A stretch of 64,000 nt of DNA from positions 3,845,162-3,909,161 of the forward strand of contig NW_024726235.1 of the NCBI RefSeq assembly GCF_018991925.1, written 5' to 3'. The notes below the pieces were generated by a model. It was given only the letters and a program-made list of their open reading frames with translations, did no database searches and was not told the origin of the DNA. How positions within the stretch are numbered: the first letter of the stretch is position 1; each line of letters begins with the position of its first letter. Source of the stretch: Homarus americanus. Its lineage: Eukaryota; Arthropoda; Malacostraca; Decapoda; Nephropidae. This document shows positions 30,787 through 40,724 of this stretch, in pieces. The position numbers and the translations under genes are program-made.

Positions 30787-31874
30787 AATAGATACTGTAC
30801 CGTAACTTCAGAGTACAAAAATTATCTCCCAAATAATTTAAAGGTTTAGAGTATAATTCGTTTATATTTTTATTATATATTTTTTTTATTTATTTATTTT
30901 TTGCCGGTCTTGACACACGACCCCAGACAAAGAATATTCCCATCAGCTTCCATTAATAAACACAAGAGAGATTTAGAGGCTATGTAGATTTTGTTAACGA
31001 TGTAGAAGTTAAACTCCCAAACTACACGAGGGTGAGACAGTATATTACATTTTGTTCTCCTTTGTCAAGTATTTTTTTCTAAGTGACTCATTTATATCCT
31101 GTAAAATAACACTATATTGCCTTAGGCTGGTAGTCCCCTTAGTGAGATAATAAACGAAGAGAGAGATGAATGTCCCAAAATATTATCCTAAAATAAAAGT
31201 TGACTATTAATTAGGGTGTCAAAAAAAAAGGCCGTGGTAGATTATTAACATAGTGAGTTTCATTTTAAAGTCGTATACAACACAATACACAGAGGCTATG
31301 TTAATGAGGTACGCTAGAATAATAAACTTTCTCTGAAATATTGTTTTTGTCCTCTTGTGTTAATAATGACTACTGGGAAACACAGAGGGCGCGGGGGGGG
31401 GGAGCAATAGAGTGGTGGTGTGACGGCAGCAGTTGGTGACGAGGCCGTAACAAAGTTTGGCCGCGTCACACCCATGCAGGCATCTATTAACCTTCTCCTC
31501 CACCTCCCACTCTCCCTCCCCACCCTGCAGCCAAGCACACCCGGGAGAGACTAAACGAGCAAAGAGAAAGATGGGGGTGTAATGTGTTTCCTCTTGATTT
31601 AATTCCTCAAGCTAATGCATGTGGGAGTTAGTCATTGTGTTCCGGGGACAAGAGGGGTGAGGGTGTATGTGGCGGCGTGTACAATAGTTATGATGTGATG
31701 TGTGGTATAGGGGAGGGGCCACTAATGTATATGTTGGTGTGTCTAAATGATTGGATTATTAATTTTAACGATGGTGGGGTAATTATTTAAATGAGTTAAG
31801 TGTTAATTTGTGCTGATATTTATAATTATATATATGTTATCGTATTTGTGTAAGACTGTATATATTGAGTTTTG
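30787..31874. other. AT-rich unique DNA
   Basis: AT-rich sequence with a short GC-rich island at about 31385-31560. No gene recognised. Confidence 0.5.
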
Positions 31875-32712
31875 CTTCAGGCATAACTAGTAGGATTAGT
31901 AAATTTGCAGATGATACCAAAATGGGGAGAGTGATAAATTCAGACAGTGACTTTGAACACCTTCAAAGAGATCTAGATACCTTACATGAGTGGTCAGTAG
32001 ACTGGCAAATGAATTTTAATACTGATAAATGCAAGGTACTACAGATAGGGAAGACGAATACAAACGTTAAGTATAAACTAGGTAACACGGAAATAGAAAA
32101 CTCAGTTTGTGAAAAAGATCTAGGTGTATTTGTTAGCAACGACTTGAAACCTAGAAAACAATGTATTAGCGTTCGCAACAAGGCAAACAGGATTCTTGGG
32201 TTCATATCTAGGTCTGTGAGTAACAGAACTGCTGACGTTATCTTGAAACTTTACCTAGCATTAGTGAGGCCACACATGGATTATGCGGTTCAGTTCTGGT
32301 GTCCTTATTATAGAATGGACATAGATTCTTTGGAGAGAGTACAAAGAAGAATGACAAAATGATCCATAATATTAGAAACCTTCCATATGAAGAAAGACTG
32401 AAAAGCTTAGGCTTACATTCATTAGAGAGGCGTAGAGTTAGGGGAGATATGATAGAGGTGTACAAGTGGGTAAGTGGGATTAACAAGGGTAAAATGGAAG
32501 ATGTTCTGAAGCTCAGTAATAACGAAATAACTAGAACAAATGGCTTTAAATTAGATAAATTCCGATTCAGAAAGGATATAGGCAAGCACTGGTTTGGTAA
32601 TAGAGTTGTGGATATGTGGAATAGGCTACCGAGTGCTATAGTAGGATCGGGGACGCTAGGGAGCTTCAAGACGAAGTTGGATAGGCACATGGAAGTGCTG
32701 GGATGGGTGTGA
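31875..32712 (+). pseudogene. LINE reverse transcriptase C-terminal half, one frameshift
   Basis: This is the coding part of copy B, in two frames joined by a one-base deletion in an A run at 32356-32359. Apart from this lesion the frame is intact over about 280 codons, suggesting a fairly young copy compared with copy C. No start codon belongs to it. Confidence 0.9.
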
Positions 32713-32785
32713 AAGGGATCTGCCCTGTATGGGCCAGTCGGCCTCCTGCAGTATCCCACTTTCTTATGTTCTTATGTTCTTAAGT
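31875..32785 (+). mobile_element. 5'-truncated CR1-like LINE (copy B)
   Basis: Homology with copy A begins at about 31875 (GITSRISKFADDTK; FADD codons at 31904-31915). It runs through VSNRTADVILKLYLALVRP and the C-terminal SLERRRVRGDMIEVYKW to TGA at 32710-32712, then a 3'UTR (TATGGGCCAGTCGGCCTCC) and tail TTCTTATGTTCTTATG. The reading frame breaks at 32356-32359, where a run of four A replaces the five A of copy A (26183-26187); this single-base loss is the only frame lesion I see in the retained part. Everything upstream of the catalytic box is missing. No target-site duplication is obvious. Confidence 0.93.
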
Positions 32786-32875
32786 ATACAGAGGGGTGGG
32801 ATTAACAGCACTCGTCTTTGGTAATTCTATTAACTTAAAACTTCTTCATGGTGTAAATTATATTATGTAGGTGTG

Positions 32876-33135
32876 ACTCGTTCTCCTCCCCTTCTTCTTC
32901 TCCCTCTCCTTCCCCTATCCCATCCCTCCTCTCTACACCCTCCCCTCTCCTCCCTAACCCTTTCCTTCTTCCTTCCTCTCGACCCTTCTCCTATCCTCAT
33001 CCCTCTCGTCCCTTCTACCCCCTTCCCTTCTACCCCCTTCCCTCCCGTCCCTTCTACCCCCTTCCCTTCCCCCTTCCCTCCCGTCCCTTCTCCCCTTCCT
33101 CTACCACCTCTCCCCCCCTCCTCCCAAGCCCTCTC
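32876..33135. repeat. CCCTTC/TCTACCCC pyrimidine tract
   Basis: CCCTTCTACCCCCTTCCC units with strong pyrimidine strand bias. Confidence 0.9.
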
Positions 33136-33154
33136 ACTTCCTCTTCCACTTATA

Positions 33155-33526
33155 CAACTTACTACCACCACCACCACCACCACCCCTACCCCTACCTACC
33201 TACACCACCACCTACCTACCCACCACCTACCTATCACCACCACCACCCCACCCCCACCACCACCACCCCTACCCACCCCTACCCACCCTACCACCACCAC
33301 CTACCCCTACCCACCACCCCTACCCCTACCACCTACCCCTACCACCACCCCTACCACCACCACCCCTACCCCCTACCACACCACCCCTACCCCTACCTAC
33401 CTACCACCACCACCCCTACCTACCACCACCACCCCTATCTACCACCACCACCCCTATCTACCCACCACCACCCCTACCTACCACCACCACCCCTACCCCT
33501 ACCTACCTACCACCACCTCCACCACA
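33155..33526. repeat. CCACCACCCCTACC minisatellite
   Basis: Mixtures of CCACCACCA and CCCCTACCTACCTACC fill 370 bases. The 237-codon Pro/Thr-rich open frame spanning both tracts (32873-33586) is compositional. Confidence 0.93.
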
Positions 33527-34059
33527 GGCGCCAATCGAAACTCATCCTCAACTCCGTCCAAGAATATTTCAGGTCTCAATGAATAATTTAACACCTTCCA
33601 AGGACGTACACTTGCGAACAAAATTCCCCGAACACAACGTCAATATCTGGCATCTGCTTCTGGGTCACATAATACAAAGACTAACCTGAGAAAATATATT
33701 AAGACTCCAAATCCTCTTCACCTAATGATCCTCAAGTACTTATTGTCCAGGGAATTTTGTCCGCAACTGCACATCTTGGTGACCATGAGGCGTTGGTGAT
33801 AATGATGATGAAGATGACGACCCACGGCGGAAGCGTGAGCCTGATGAAGGTCAATATTGATCTTGAGGTGTATTAGTAAGGCTCCATCAGGGATTTTTCT
33901 CCCAGCAAACTTCGGAAACTTGAAATAGCCGGTGGTGGACCTCAGCTGGCCTCTCTCTCTCTCTCTCTCCCTCTCTCTCAGGTCCACGTGTGTTAGCAGA
34001 AAGAGATGATTTCATAGTGGCTATATTTCCACATCTTTTTATACCAGAACACGTAAACG
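33527..34059. other. Unique DNA with (CT)n
   Basis: (CT)n at 33951-33980. No gene recognised. Confidence 0.5.
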
Positions 34060-34130
34060 GTGAGGGATCTGAACCCAGATCCTCAGTGTTGTGAGTCTGT
34101 TATCATAACCACTACGCCACCGTCGTTTAG
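34060..34130 (-). mobile_element. tRNA-like unit 1 (Val-like) of tandem trio
   Basis: Minus strand: A-box TGGCGTAGTGG (34109-34119), B-box GGTTCAGATCC (34065-34075), flanked by TAAACGA at the 5' side and CGTTTA at the 3' side that could pair as an acceptor stem. The anticodon region TCACAA suggests CAC (Val-like), but the stem pairs poorly. A tRNA-derived unit rather than a confident working tRNA gene. Confidence 0.6.
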
Positions 34131-34140
34131 AGGGTTCACA

Positions 34141-34215
34141 TGCTTGGCAAGAGATCGAACTCGGGTACTTTAGGTTACTAGCTTGTGCAATACCCACTTT
34201 ACCACTGGCGATTTA
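34141..34215 (-). mobile_element. tRNA-like unit 2 of tandem trio
   Basis: Minus strand: A-box-like CCAGTGGTAAAGTGG (34194-34208) and B-box-like GAGTTCGATC (34152-34161). It is similar to unit 3 (AGTGGGTAT.GCA, CTAGYAACC, ACCCGRGTT), showing common origin. Confidence 0.6.
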
Positions 34216-34230
34216 TTTGCTTCGCCTGTT

Positions 34231-34305
34231 TAGAGGATGTTCAAACCCGGGTCCTATTGGTTGCTAGACGATGCTATACCCACTCCCCCACCCTGGTATA
34301 TATGG
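34231..34305 (-). mobile_element. tRNA-like unit 3 of tandem trio
   Basis: Minus strand: A-box-like CCAGGGTGGGGGAGTGG (34280-34296) and B-box-like GGGTTTGAA (34240-34249). The B boxes of units 1, 2 and 3 are 87 and 88 bases apart, so the units form a regular tandem series. Confidence 0.55.
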
Positions 34306-34680
34306 CCCTCCCGGGGCGTCTATACCACAAAACATTACCACCATGATCCACTATACCGGGGTTCCTCTCAGGGCTGATAGCCGAGGCTGTTGGACAATTC
34401 TTTATGCATGGTGTTGATAACTCACAGGGATATTATCCTCAAATCCTGTTTAGTAATCCACTCTGCTGTGATAAACTTCCTTAATCCCGTTTAGTAATCC
34501 GCTTCAGCATGGGTTATTCTCAAATACAAAATACTGTTTCGTCTCACATTGTTTTACTAAATTAAATCCAGGACAAAATTGCCTTACATGTTGATTTATT
34601 CTATCTTAACATAATAGTTTCCTTAAATCACATTATTTATTTTTCAATTATTTATTTTCCTTTTTAATCCATGGCGCCAT
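34306..34680. other. Unique DNA
   Basis: Nothing recognised beyond a short duplicated phrase (CCCGTTTAGTAATCC / CCTGTTTAGTAATCC near 34445-34500). Confidence 0.45.
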
Positions 34681-34682
34681 AT

Positions 34683-34890
34683 ATCTCAGGTGTAAGGTAG
34701 TTCATGATGTCAAATGTCTCAGTTGTAAAGTAATTCATGACGTCATCTGCCTCAGGTGTATAATGTAGTTCATGACGTCATCTGCCTTCAGTGTATAAGT
34801 TAGTTCATGACGTCATCTGCCTCAGATGTATAAGGTAGTTCATGACGTCATCTCCCTCAGGTGTATATGGTAGTTCATGACGTCATCGGC
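34683..34890. repeat. ~39-bp repeat with perfect CRE palindromes
   Basis: Six units with core TAGTTCATGACGTCATCTGC and TCAGGTGTATAAGG. The last four units carry the perfect palindrome ATGACGTCAT, the consensus CREB/ATF site; the first two are diverged. Function is not implied by sequence alone. Confidence 0.9.
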
Positions 34891-34929
34891 GTTAATTGTA
34901 GTAAGCTCTGCTACAATCTAGATTAAATG

Positions 34930-35100
34930 CAATGGCTTGTAAACGTGAATTGTTGTAGTTTTAATATCGTAGTTTCTGACGCAATGTATCGTTTGTTTTG
35001 ACGCAAGATATCGTAGGTACTGACGCAGTATATCGCTGGTTTTGACGCAAGATATCGTAGGTATTAACTCAACTTATCGTAGGTTCTGACGCAGGGTTCT
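34930..35100. repeat. ~32-bp GACGCA…TATCGTAGGT repeats
   Basis: About six imperfect units alternating GTTTTGACGCAAGATATCGTAGG and GTACTGACGCAGTATATCG. Confidence 0.85.
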
Positions 35101-35164
35101 CGGGTCCGCCACTTGACGATGATGGATGATGTTCAGCCTTACAGCTTCTGCAGGGATGAAATTG

Positions 35165-36005
35165 ATGGACCGTCAAGACTGTCAAACCGTGCGGCCTGAC
35201 AGTCTTCCAGTCGATGTATTGACGGGCATGAGATCCTCAGTCGATATAATGACAGTTAGACGGTGTATGCCAGTCTCTATATTGACAGTCAGACAGTCAA
35301 TTCAAGTCGTTATATTGACAGTCAGACAGTCAATTCAAGTCGTTATATTGACAGTCAGACAGTCAATTCAAGTCGTTATATTGACAGTCAGACAGTCAAT
35401 TCAAGTCGTTATATTGACAGTCAGACAGTCAATTCAAGTCGTTATATTGACAGTCAGACAGTCAATTCAAGTCTCTATATTGACACTCAGACAGTCAATT
35501 CCAGTCTCTGTATTGACAGTCAGGCAGTCAATTCAAGTCGTTACATTGACAGTCAGGCAGTCAATTCAAGTCGTTATATTGACAGTCAGACAGTCAGTTC
35601 AAGTCGTTATATTGACAGTCAGACAGTCAATTCAAGTCGTTATATTGACAGTCAGACAGTCAATTCAAGTCGTTATATTGACAGTCAGACAGTCAATTCA
35701 AGTCGTTATATTGACAGTCAGACAGTCAATTCAAGTCGTTATATTGACAGTCAGACAGTCAGTTCAAGTTGTTATATTGACAGTCAGACAGTCAATTCAA
35801 GTCGTTATATTGACAGTCAGACAGTTAATTCCAGTCTCTATATTGACAGTCAGGCAGTCAATTCAAGTCATTATATTGACAGTCAGACAGTCAATTCAAG
35901 TCTCTTTTTTCACAGTCATAAGATCACCAGTCTATATAGACAGTCATAAGAGCCCCCACGTGATATATTAACAGTCAGACAGTCTATTCCAGTCAGACAG
36001 TCGAT
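35165..36005 (+). repeat. 33-bp minisatellite, open in several frames
   Basis: About 22 units with core CGTTATATTGACAGTCAGAC plus AGTCAATTCAAGT. Because the unit is 33 bases, at least two plus-strand frames are open throughout, giving 11-residue peptide repeats (VILTVRQSIQV in one, YIDSQTVNSSR in the other). The first frame spans 35126-35971 (281 codons). Substitutions fall in all codon positions and both frames survive equally, so I favour non-coding DNA. Confidence 0.93.
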
Positions 36006-36096
36006 ATATTAATAAATCGTATCTCGCTGATGTTTATATCATATATTTAAATAAAAAGTAAATTAAATGATGAAGTGATGATAAGACGGACAGTTA

Positions 36097-36124
36097 ATTG
36101 TGTGTGTGTGTGTGTGTGTGTGCG

Positions 36125-36165
<41 letters not shown>

Positions 36166-36201
36166 CTGTGTGTGTGTGTGTGTGCGACTGTGTGTGTGTG
36201 T
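36097..36201. repeat. (GT)n blocks spaced by GCGACTGT
   Basis: Four GT runs separated by three identical TGCGACTG spacers. Confidence 0.95.
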
Positions 36202-36287
36202 CCAAACAGTCATTTAAAAATTCAATTATTCAGGCTCTTCAATAGTAAACACAAACATCCTTATTCAACCTCACGAGAATTATTGAA

Positions 36288-36375
36288 ATCCCAACCTAAC
36301 TTAACCAAACCAAACCTGACCTAACCTGACCTGACCTGACCTAACTTAACCAAACCTAACCTAACCTAACCTACC
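36288..36375. repeat. CCTAA telomere-type tract
   Basis: CCTAACTTAACCAAACC then CCTGACCTAACCTGACCTG and CCTAACCTAACC. Confidence 0.88.
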
Positions 36376-36529
36376 TTTAGCAGTCACAAGACTCGTATGC
36401 AAATTTTCGGCCTGACTCAAGATGTGATTTTAAAGTTTTGCTCTTGGGAAGTGGACGACAAATCTTGAGATCCGTCTTGGCTGAGTCTTCAAGATCCTGG
36501 CGTTAAAACCCAGTTATAATTTAGGGATT

Positions 36530-36651
36530 ACATGAAGTTTAGGCACCCCAGCCCAGAGCATATTTCATCTGATGGTTAAACACCCTAGTGGTATCTCGGG
36601 GGGGGGGGGTTAGGTTAGGTTAGGTTAGGTTAGGGCATTTAACCTTCAAGT
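36530..36651. mobile_element. TTAGG-core inverted-repeat element, copy b
   Basis: The left arm at 36530-36551 (ACATGAAGTTTAGGCACCCC…) matches the arm of copy a at 18 of 22 positions. The inner anchor at 36562-36588 (ATTTCATCTGATGGTTAAAC…CCTAG) follows. A G12 run (36598-36609) leads into five TTAGG repeats (36610-36634), and the right arm at 36630-36651 is the diverged complement (TTAGGGCATTTAACCTTCAA), 16 of 22 matching copy a. Confidence 0.6.
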
Positions 36652-36925
36652 GACTCTAATTTTAGATATTGTGTTTATTTAAAGTTTTGTATTAATTATT
36701 ATTTTCGTAAAGATCAAAGTTTGTTATGTAGTGTTAAATTATGGTAATTACAAGTACAGGTGAAGGAAGAGGTTACAGTAAAGGTACAGGTGTAAATACA
36801 GGTAGTACAGTTAAGAAGAATACAAGGACGATACAGTAATTTAAACAGAGTTCATTGTACCTTCATTCATCATCTAATCATTAATAGGATTAGTTTAAGG
36901 GTATTGTTGAGTCCCCCATCAAAAT

Positions 36926-36967
<42 letters not shown>

Positions 36968-37134
36968 CAAAGTCGTCGTTATTTTTTTCTATGTCACTGA
37001 GATTTTTTGACCTGTTGGGATTCACTCAGGTAATACTTGGGTCATTAAGGTAAATCCAGGTCAACAGATACATTTGGGAGAAGAGGTCAGGGGTCATAGG
37101 TCATTTTGTGGCTCTTAAGGAATGGTTGTTTTCT
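36652..37134. other. Unique DNA with (CT)n
   Basis: (CT)n at 36931-36962. No gene recognised. Confidence 0.5.
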
Positions 37135-37735
37135 CGGGTGGTGTGGGTGACGTGTTTGTGGGTGGTGTAAGTTGTGGATGGTGTGGGTTTGTGGTGGTGT
37201 GTATGGGCGACTTAAGTTTGTGAAGTGTGGGTTGTGGGGCTAATGTGGGTTTGTGGGTAGTGTTGGTTTATATTTGATGGGTGCTTTGGTGTGGGTTTAT
37301 GGTGTGGTGTGGGTTTATGGTGTGGTGTGGGTTTATGGTGTGGTGTGGGTTTGTGGTGTGGTGTGGGTGTGTGACGTGGGTTTGTGGGTAGTGTGGGTTT
37401 ATAATTGATTGGTGCTTTGGTGTGGGTTTGTGGTGTGGTGTGGGTTTATGGTGTGGTGTGGGTTTATGTGACGTGGGTTTGTGGGTAGTGTGGGTTTATA
37501 TTTGATGGGTGCTTTGGTGTGGGTTTGTAGGTGACGTGGGTTTGTGGTGTGGTGCGGGTTTGTGGTGTGATGTGGGTTTGTGGTGTGGGTTTGTATGTGA
37601 CGTGGGTTTGTGGTGTGGTGCGGGTGTGTGGTGTGGTGTGGGTTTGTATGTGACGTGGGTTTGTGGTGTAGGTTTGTGGTGTGGTGTGGGTTTGTGGTGT
37701 GGTGTGGTTTGTGGTGTGGGTTTGTGTGTGGATAA
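37135..37735. repeat. GTGGTGTGGGTTT minisatellite
   Basis: Units of GGTGTGGTGTGGGTTTATG or GTTTGTGGTGTGG, about 20 bases, with periodic ATGTGACGTGGG inserts. Some phrases recur at about 120-base spacing, so there may be a higher-order unit. Confidence 0.92.
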
Positions 37736-37847
37736 TTCTCACCTGCACACATCAGACGTCATATCTGGTAATGCATATTAACCATCCTCTGACAGTTCAA
37801 TTAGCATCAGCCAAACCATCCTATCTGATTAATGCCCAGCAGGTGAT

Positions 37848-38095
37848 AGTTAGTTAGTAAGTTAGTTAGTTAGTTAGTTAGTAAGTTAGTTAGTTAGTTA
37901 GTTAGTTCGGTAGTTAGTTAGTTAGTTCGTTAGTTATTTCGTTCGTTAGTAAGTTAGTTGGTTAGTTAGTTAGTTAATTAGTTAGTTTTTAAGTTGGTTA
38001 GTATGTTTGTTTGTTTTTAGTTAATTAGTTTGTATGTTAGCAAATCAGTTAGTTGGTTGGTTAGTTAATTCATTTGTTTGTTTGTTAGTTAGTTG
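37848..38095. repeat. (TTAG)n tetranucleotide tract
   Basis: GTTAGTTAGTTAG with occasional GTTCG and GTAAG variants for about 250 bases. Confidence 0.94.
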
Positions 38096-38139
38096 GAGGC
38101 GGAGCGAAAATAGCACTCATCACCTCGCCCTCCCTTCAT

Positions 38140-38535
38140 CTTCTGTCCTCTCCACCCCACCCTCACCTCTCCACCCCACCCTCACCCCACCTCACCTCTC
38201 CACCCCACCCTCACCCCACCTCACCTCTCCACCCCACCCTCACCCCACCTCACCCTCCACCCCACCCTCACCCCACCTCACCCCACCCCACCCCACCCAC
38301 CCTCACCTCCACCCCACCCCTCCCTCTCCACCCCACCCCACCTCCACCCCACCCTCACCCCACCTCTCCACCCCACCCCTCACCTCTCCTCCACCCCACC
38401 CTCACCTCCACCCCACCCTCACCCCACCTCACCCCTCACCCCACCTCACCTCTCCACCCCACCTCACCTCTCCACCCCACCCTCACCTCACCCCACCTCA
38501 CCTCCACCCCACCTCACCTCTCCATCCCTCACCCT
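38140..38535. repeat. CACCCCACCCTCACC minisatellite
   Basis: Units of CTCTCCACCCCACCCTCACC and CCCACCTCAC, about 30 bases, C-rich on plus (G-rich complement, quadruplex-prone). Confidence 0.94.
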
Positions 38536-39102
38536 CCCACGCCCCCGGCCAGGGAATAAAGAAGGCCAGGTTACTCAAAAGAGATTCGTGTGTTTGAACT
38601 TTTCTCCTTAACTGGTGACGGGGAAGACGCAGGTTACTTTACGACAGGTTCTTGGGGGCCATTTCAACGTTATTCTGGCCGCCATCTTTTGGGCCCTTGA
38701 GTCACCCATCTTTATGTGTTCGTTAATCATCAGAGGAGACGTAAATACGGAATGAATTTCCCTGGGAGAATCGGCGCCTCAGCGAACCCCGGAATTAAGA
38801 AGAGTGTCTTTGGGGAAGTTTTAGTGGGAGAGAGAAGTTGTAAGCTGGGTCTGGGTATTTTATTTTTTACTTCTTCTTTTTTCATGTAGAAGTGATTTAA
38901 TGGATGTGGGTCTCTCTCTCTCTCTCTCTCTCCAAAAGACAGAAAACAGAACAATAATAATGACCATATATTCACGTCGTTTACAAAGTTTACTAACTAT
39001 CACTAATTCCAGGATGCAGTAACAGTGTTATAAAACCTTAGGACTTAATACCTGCTGACGGTTACTGCTGAGCGTTAACTTCAGGAGCATGAATAAGGGT
39101 CC
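38536..39102. other. Unique DNA with short (CT)n
   Basis: (CT)n at 38911-38931. No gene recognised. Confidence 0.5.
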
Positions 39103-39450
39103 TTACTCTTCCTTCTTTTCCTTCTCCTCTTTCTCTTCCTCTACTTCTGCATCTTCTTTCGTCTTTGCAGCTTCCTCATTCTCCTCCTTCTTCCCCTCTT
39201 CTCTCTGGGCCGTGATCATCAACGACCAGCTTGGACTATGGTAGTGTGGGTGTTGGCCCTTATGTTCGCAGCCTTCCTCGGCCTCTACCGCCTCACACAG
39301 GTAGACTGCTGCGAGGGCGTCCCATGTGACCTCACCTGTTCCGAGGTCATCGTCATGGATGATGTCTGACACCACCTGTTCAGAGGTCAACCGAAACAAC
39401 AGGTGACGTGTTCCCAGATCGTCCACGACACGTTCCGGAGACATCGACAT
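39103..39450 (-). CDS. Possible acidic/Lys-rich protein or terminal exon, unknown function
   Basis: A minus-strand frame from ATG at 39448-39450 to TAA at 39103 encodes 115 residues. The first 80 are of ordinary complexity (SPERVVDDLGTRHLLFRLTS, then TWDALAAVYLCEAVEAEEGC); the last 35 are almost all Glu, Lys and Asp. The frame stays open for about 25 codons upstream of the ATG until TGA near 39526. No splice acceptor or family is clear. The tail reflects a purine-rich strand and may be compositional, but the N-terminal part is not explained by any tandem repeat. No homologue comes to mind. Confidence 0.25.
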   Translation of the reverse strand: MSMSPERVVDDLGTRHLLFRLTSEQVVSDIIHDDDLGTGEVTWDALAAVYLCEAVEAEEGCEHKGQHPHYHSPSWSLMITAQREEGKKEENEEAAKTKEDAEVEEEKEEKEKKEE

Positions 39451-39502
39451 GGCTGACCTTTTCTGACCCTGGCTGTTCTCTGACCACCAACACGGCGACC
39501 TC

Positions 39503-40103
39503 TTATCCTCGACTCCCCTTAAGGATCACCGACAACGACGATGACGCATCATAAATCCATTCCGAGGTCATCCAGCGACGGAGACAACGACGACCCCCTG
39601 ACGCGCGTCTGTCCTGAAACCACCAGGTCACCAGCGTCGGGGGATGATGAGACGTTCCAACGATACAGTTACCTTCAGTTAACAACAGCTCCGTAGTGAT
39701 GATGTAAACACGTAGTAAGAGAAAACCATCTGAGAGAGTAGTGAAATGGTTACAGGAGACTGATATTAATGTGAAGCTTTGACGGGGACTTGATGGGTTA
39801 GGATATCCGTGGATTAGAAGTGGACTGGTTCCTAATGCTGAAAAAAGGTTAGGAAATCGGTAATTATTTTGAATACTAAGGAGTTCTGTGTGAGTGTTAC
39901 GAGGAACGGAAAGGTTAAGATAAATGGATGTGCGAGATGGAGAGTTCAGGTACATTACTTCAGCTGGTGGTGTGAGGTGAACACTAGTGACCATCACCAC
40001 ACTATCTAAGGTAAGTGAGTGTGATGTCTTGAAGGAATCGGTGTCTTCTTGTTTTTCTTCTATGATTTTTTTCTTTCTTCTATATTTTTGCTTTTGTTCT
40101 ATC

Positions 40104-40167
<64 letters not shown>

Positions 40168-40171
40168 TCAT
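39503..40171 (-). other. Long overlapping minus-strand open frame, doubtful
   Basis: 222 codons without a stop begin in the reverse of a (CT)n run (Arg-Glu repeat). The rest has no recognisable domain; it contains NNYRFPNLFSALGTSPLL and ends LSVILKGSRG. It could overlap an exon (TGGTGGTTTCAG|GAC on the minus strand near 39618 resembles an acceptor), but I cannot support a gene. Confidence 0.15.
40109..40164. repeat. (CT)n microsatellite
   Basis: About 27 CT copies. Confidence 0.97.
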
Positions 40172-40370
40172 CTTTTACTTGGTCTCTTTCGTTATTGTTT
40201 TTGCGTGTCCTTATTCTTTCTTTAAATTTTCGCCTGTTTTCCTTCTATCTTAATTGTTTTGTCTGATTTCAATTATCTTATTTTCTTTTTTCCCCTTCCT
40301 TCTGTTCTTCTCTTCTCGTCCTCTTCCCTCATTGGTTCTCCTTCTCTGCCTTCACTTACTTCTCCTCTTC

Positions 40371-40659
40371 CTCACGAGGATTAAGAATCCCAGTCTATTT
40401 CTCCTGATGATTAAAACCCAATTGTTAACCTTACCGAAACCTAACCTAACCCAAGTTAACCTAAATTAAGCTAACCAAAACTGATCTAACCAACTAACTT
40501 AACCTAACCAAATCCAAATTAATCTTATCAAAACACAGCATAACCCAAGTTAAACTAGTCTAACCCTACCTTAATCTAACCTAATCTAAACTAAGAGCTA
40601 ACCTAACCTTAACCTTATCATCAGGTGAAATAATCTAGGCGGTTCCTAATCCTCTGAAG
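40371..40659. mobile_element. TTAGG-core inverted-repeat element, copy c (longest arms)
   Basis: The left arm 40371-40419 (CTCACGAGGATTAAGAATCC, then TATTTCTCCTGATGATTAAA) and the complement of the right arm 40613-40659 (CTTCAGAGGATTAGGAACCG, then TATTTCACCTGATGATAAGG) align over about 46 bases at roughly 75%. Between them lies about 190 bases of degenerate CCTAA repeat. Both arms keep the outer and inner motifs in the same order, so this is the most complete copy in the window. Confidence 0.65.
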
Positions 40660-40724
40660 CACTAGTGGCCAAGAAGCACACGCAGCACCAACACCAACAC
40701 AAATAACTGTGTCATACATGGCCA

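Noticed and set aside
32873..33586. 237-codon proline/threonine-rich protein
   Set aside because: Spans CCCTTC and CCACCACCCCTACC repeats; composition alone keeps the frame open.
34141..34305. Intact tRNA gene cluster
   Set aside because: Units 2 and 3 have weak A and B boxes and no convincing acceptor stems by eye. Kept as tRNA-like units only.
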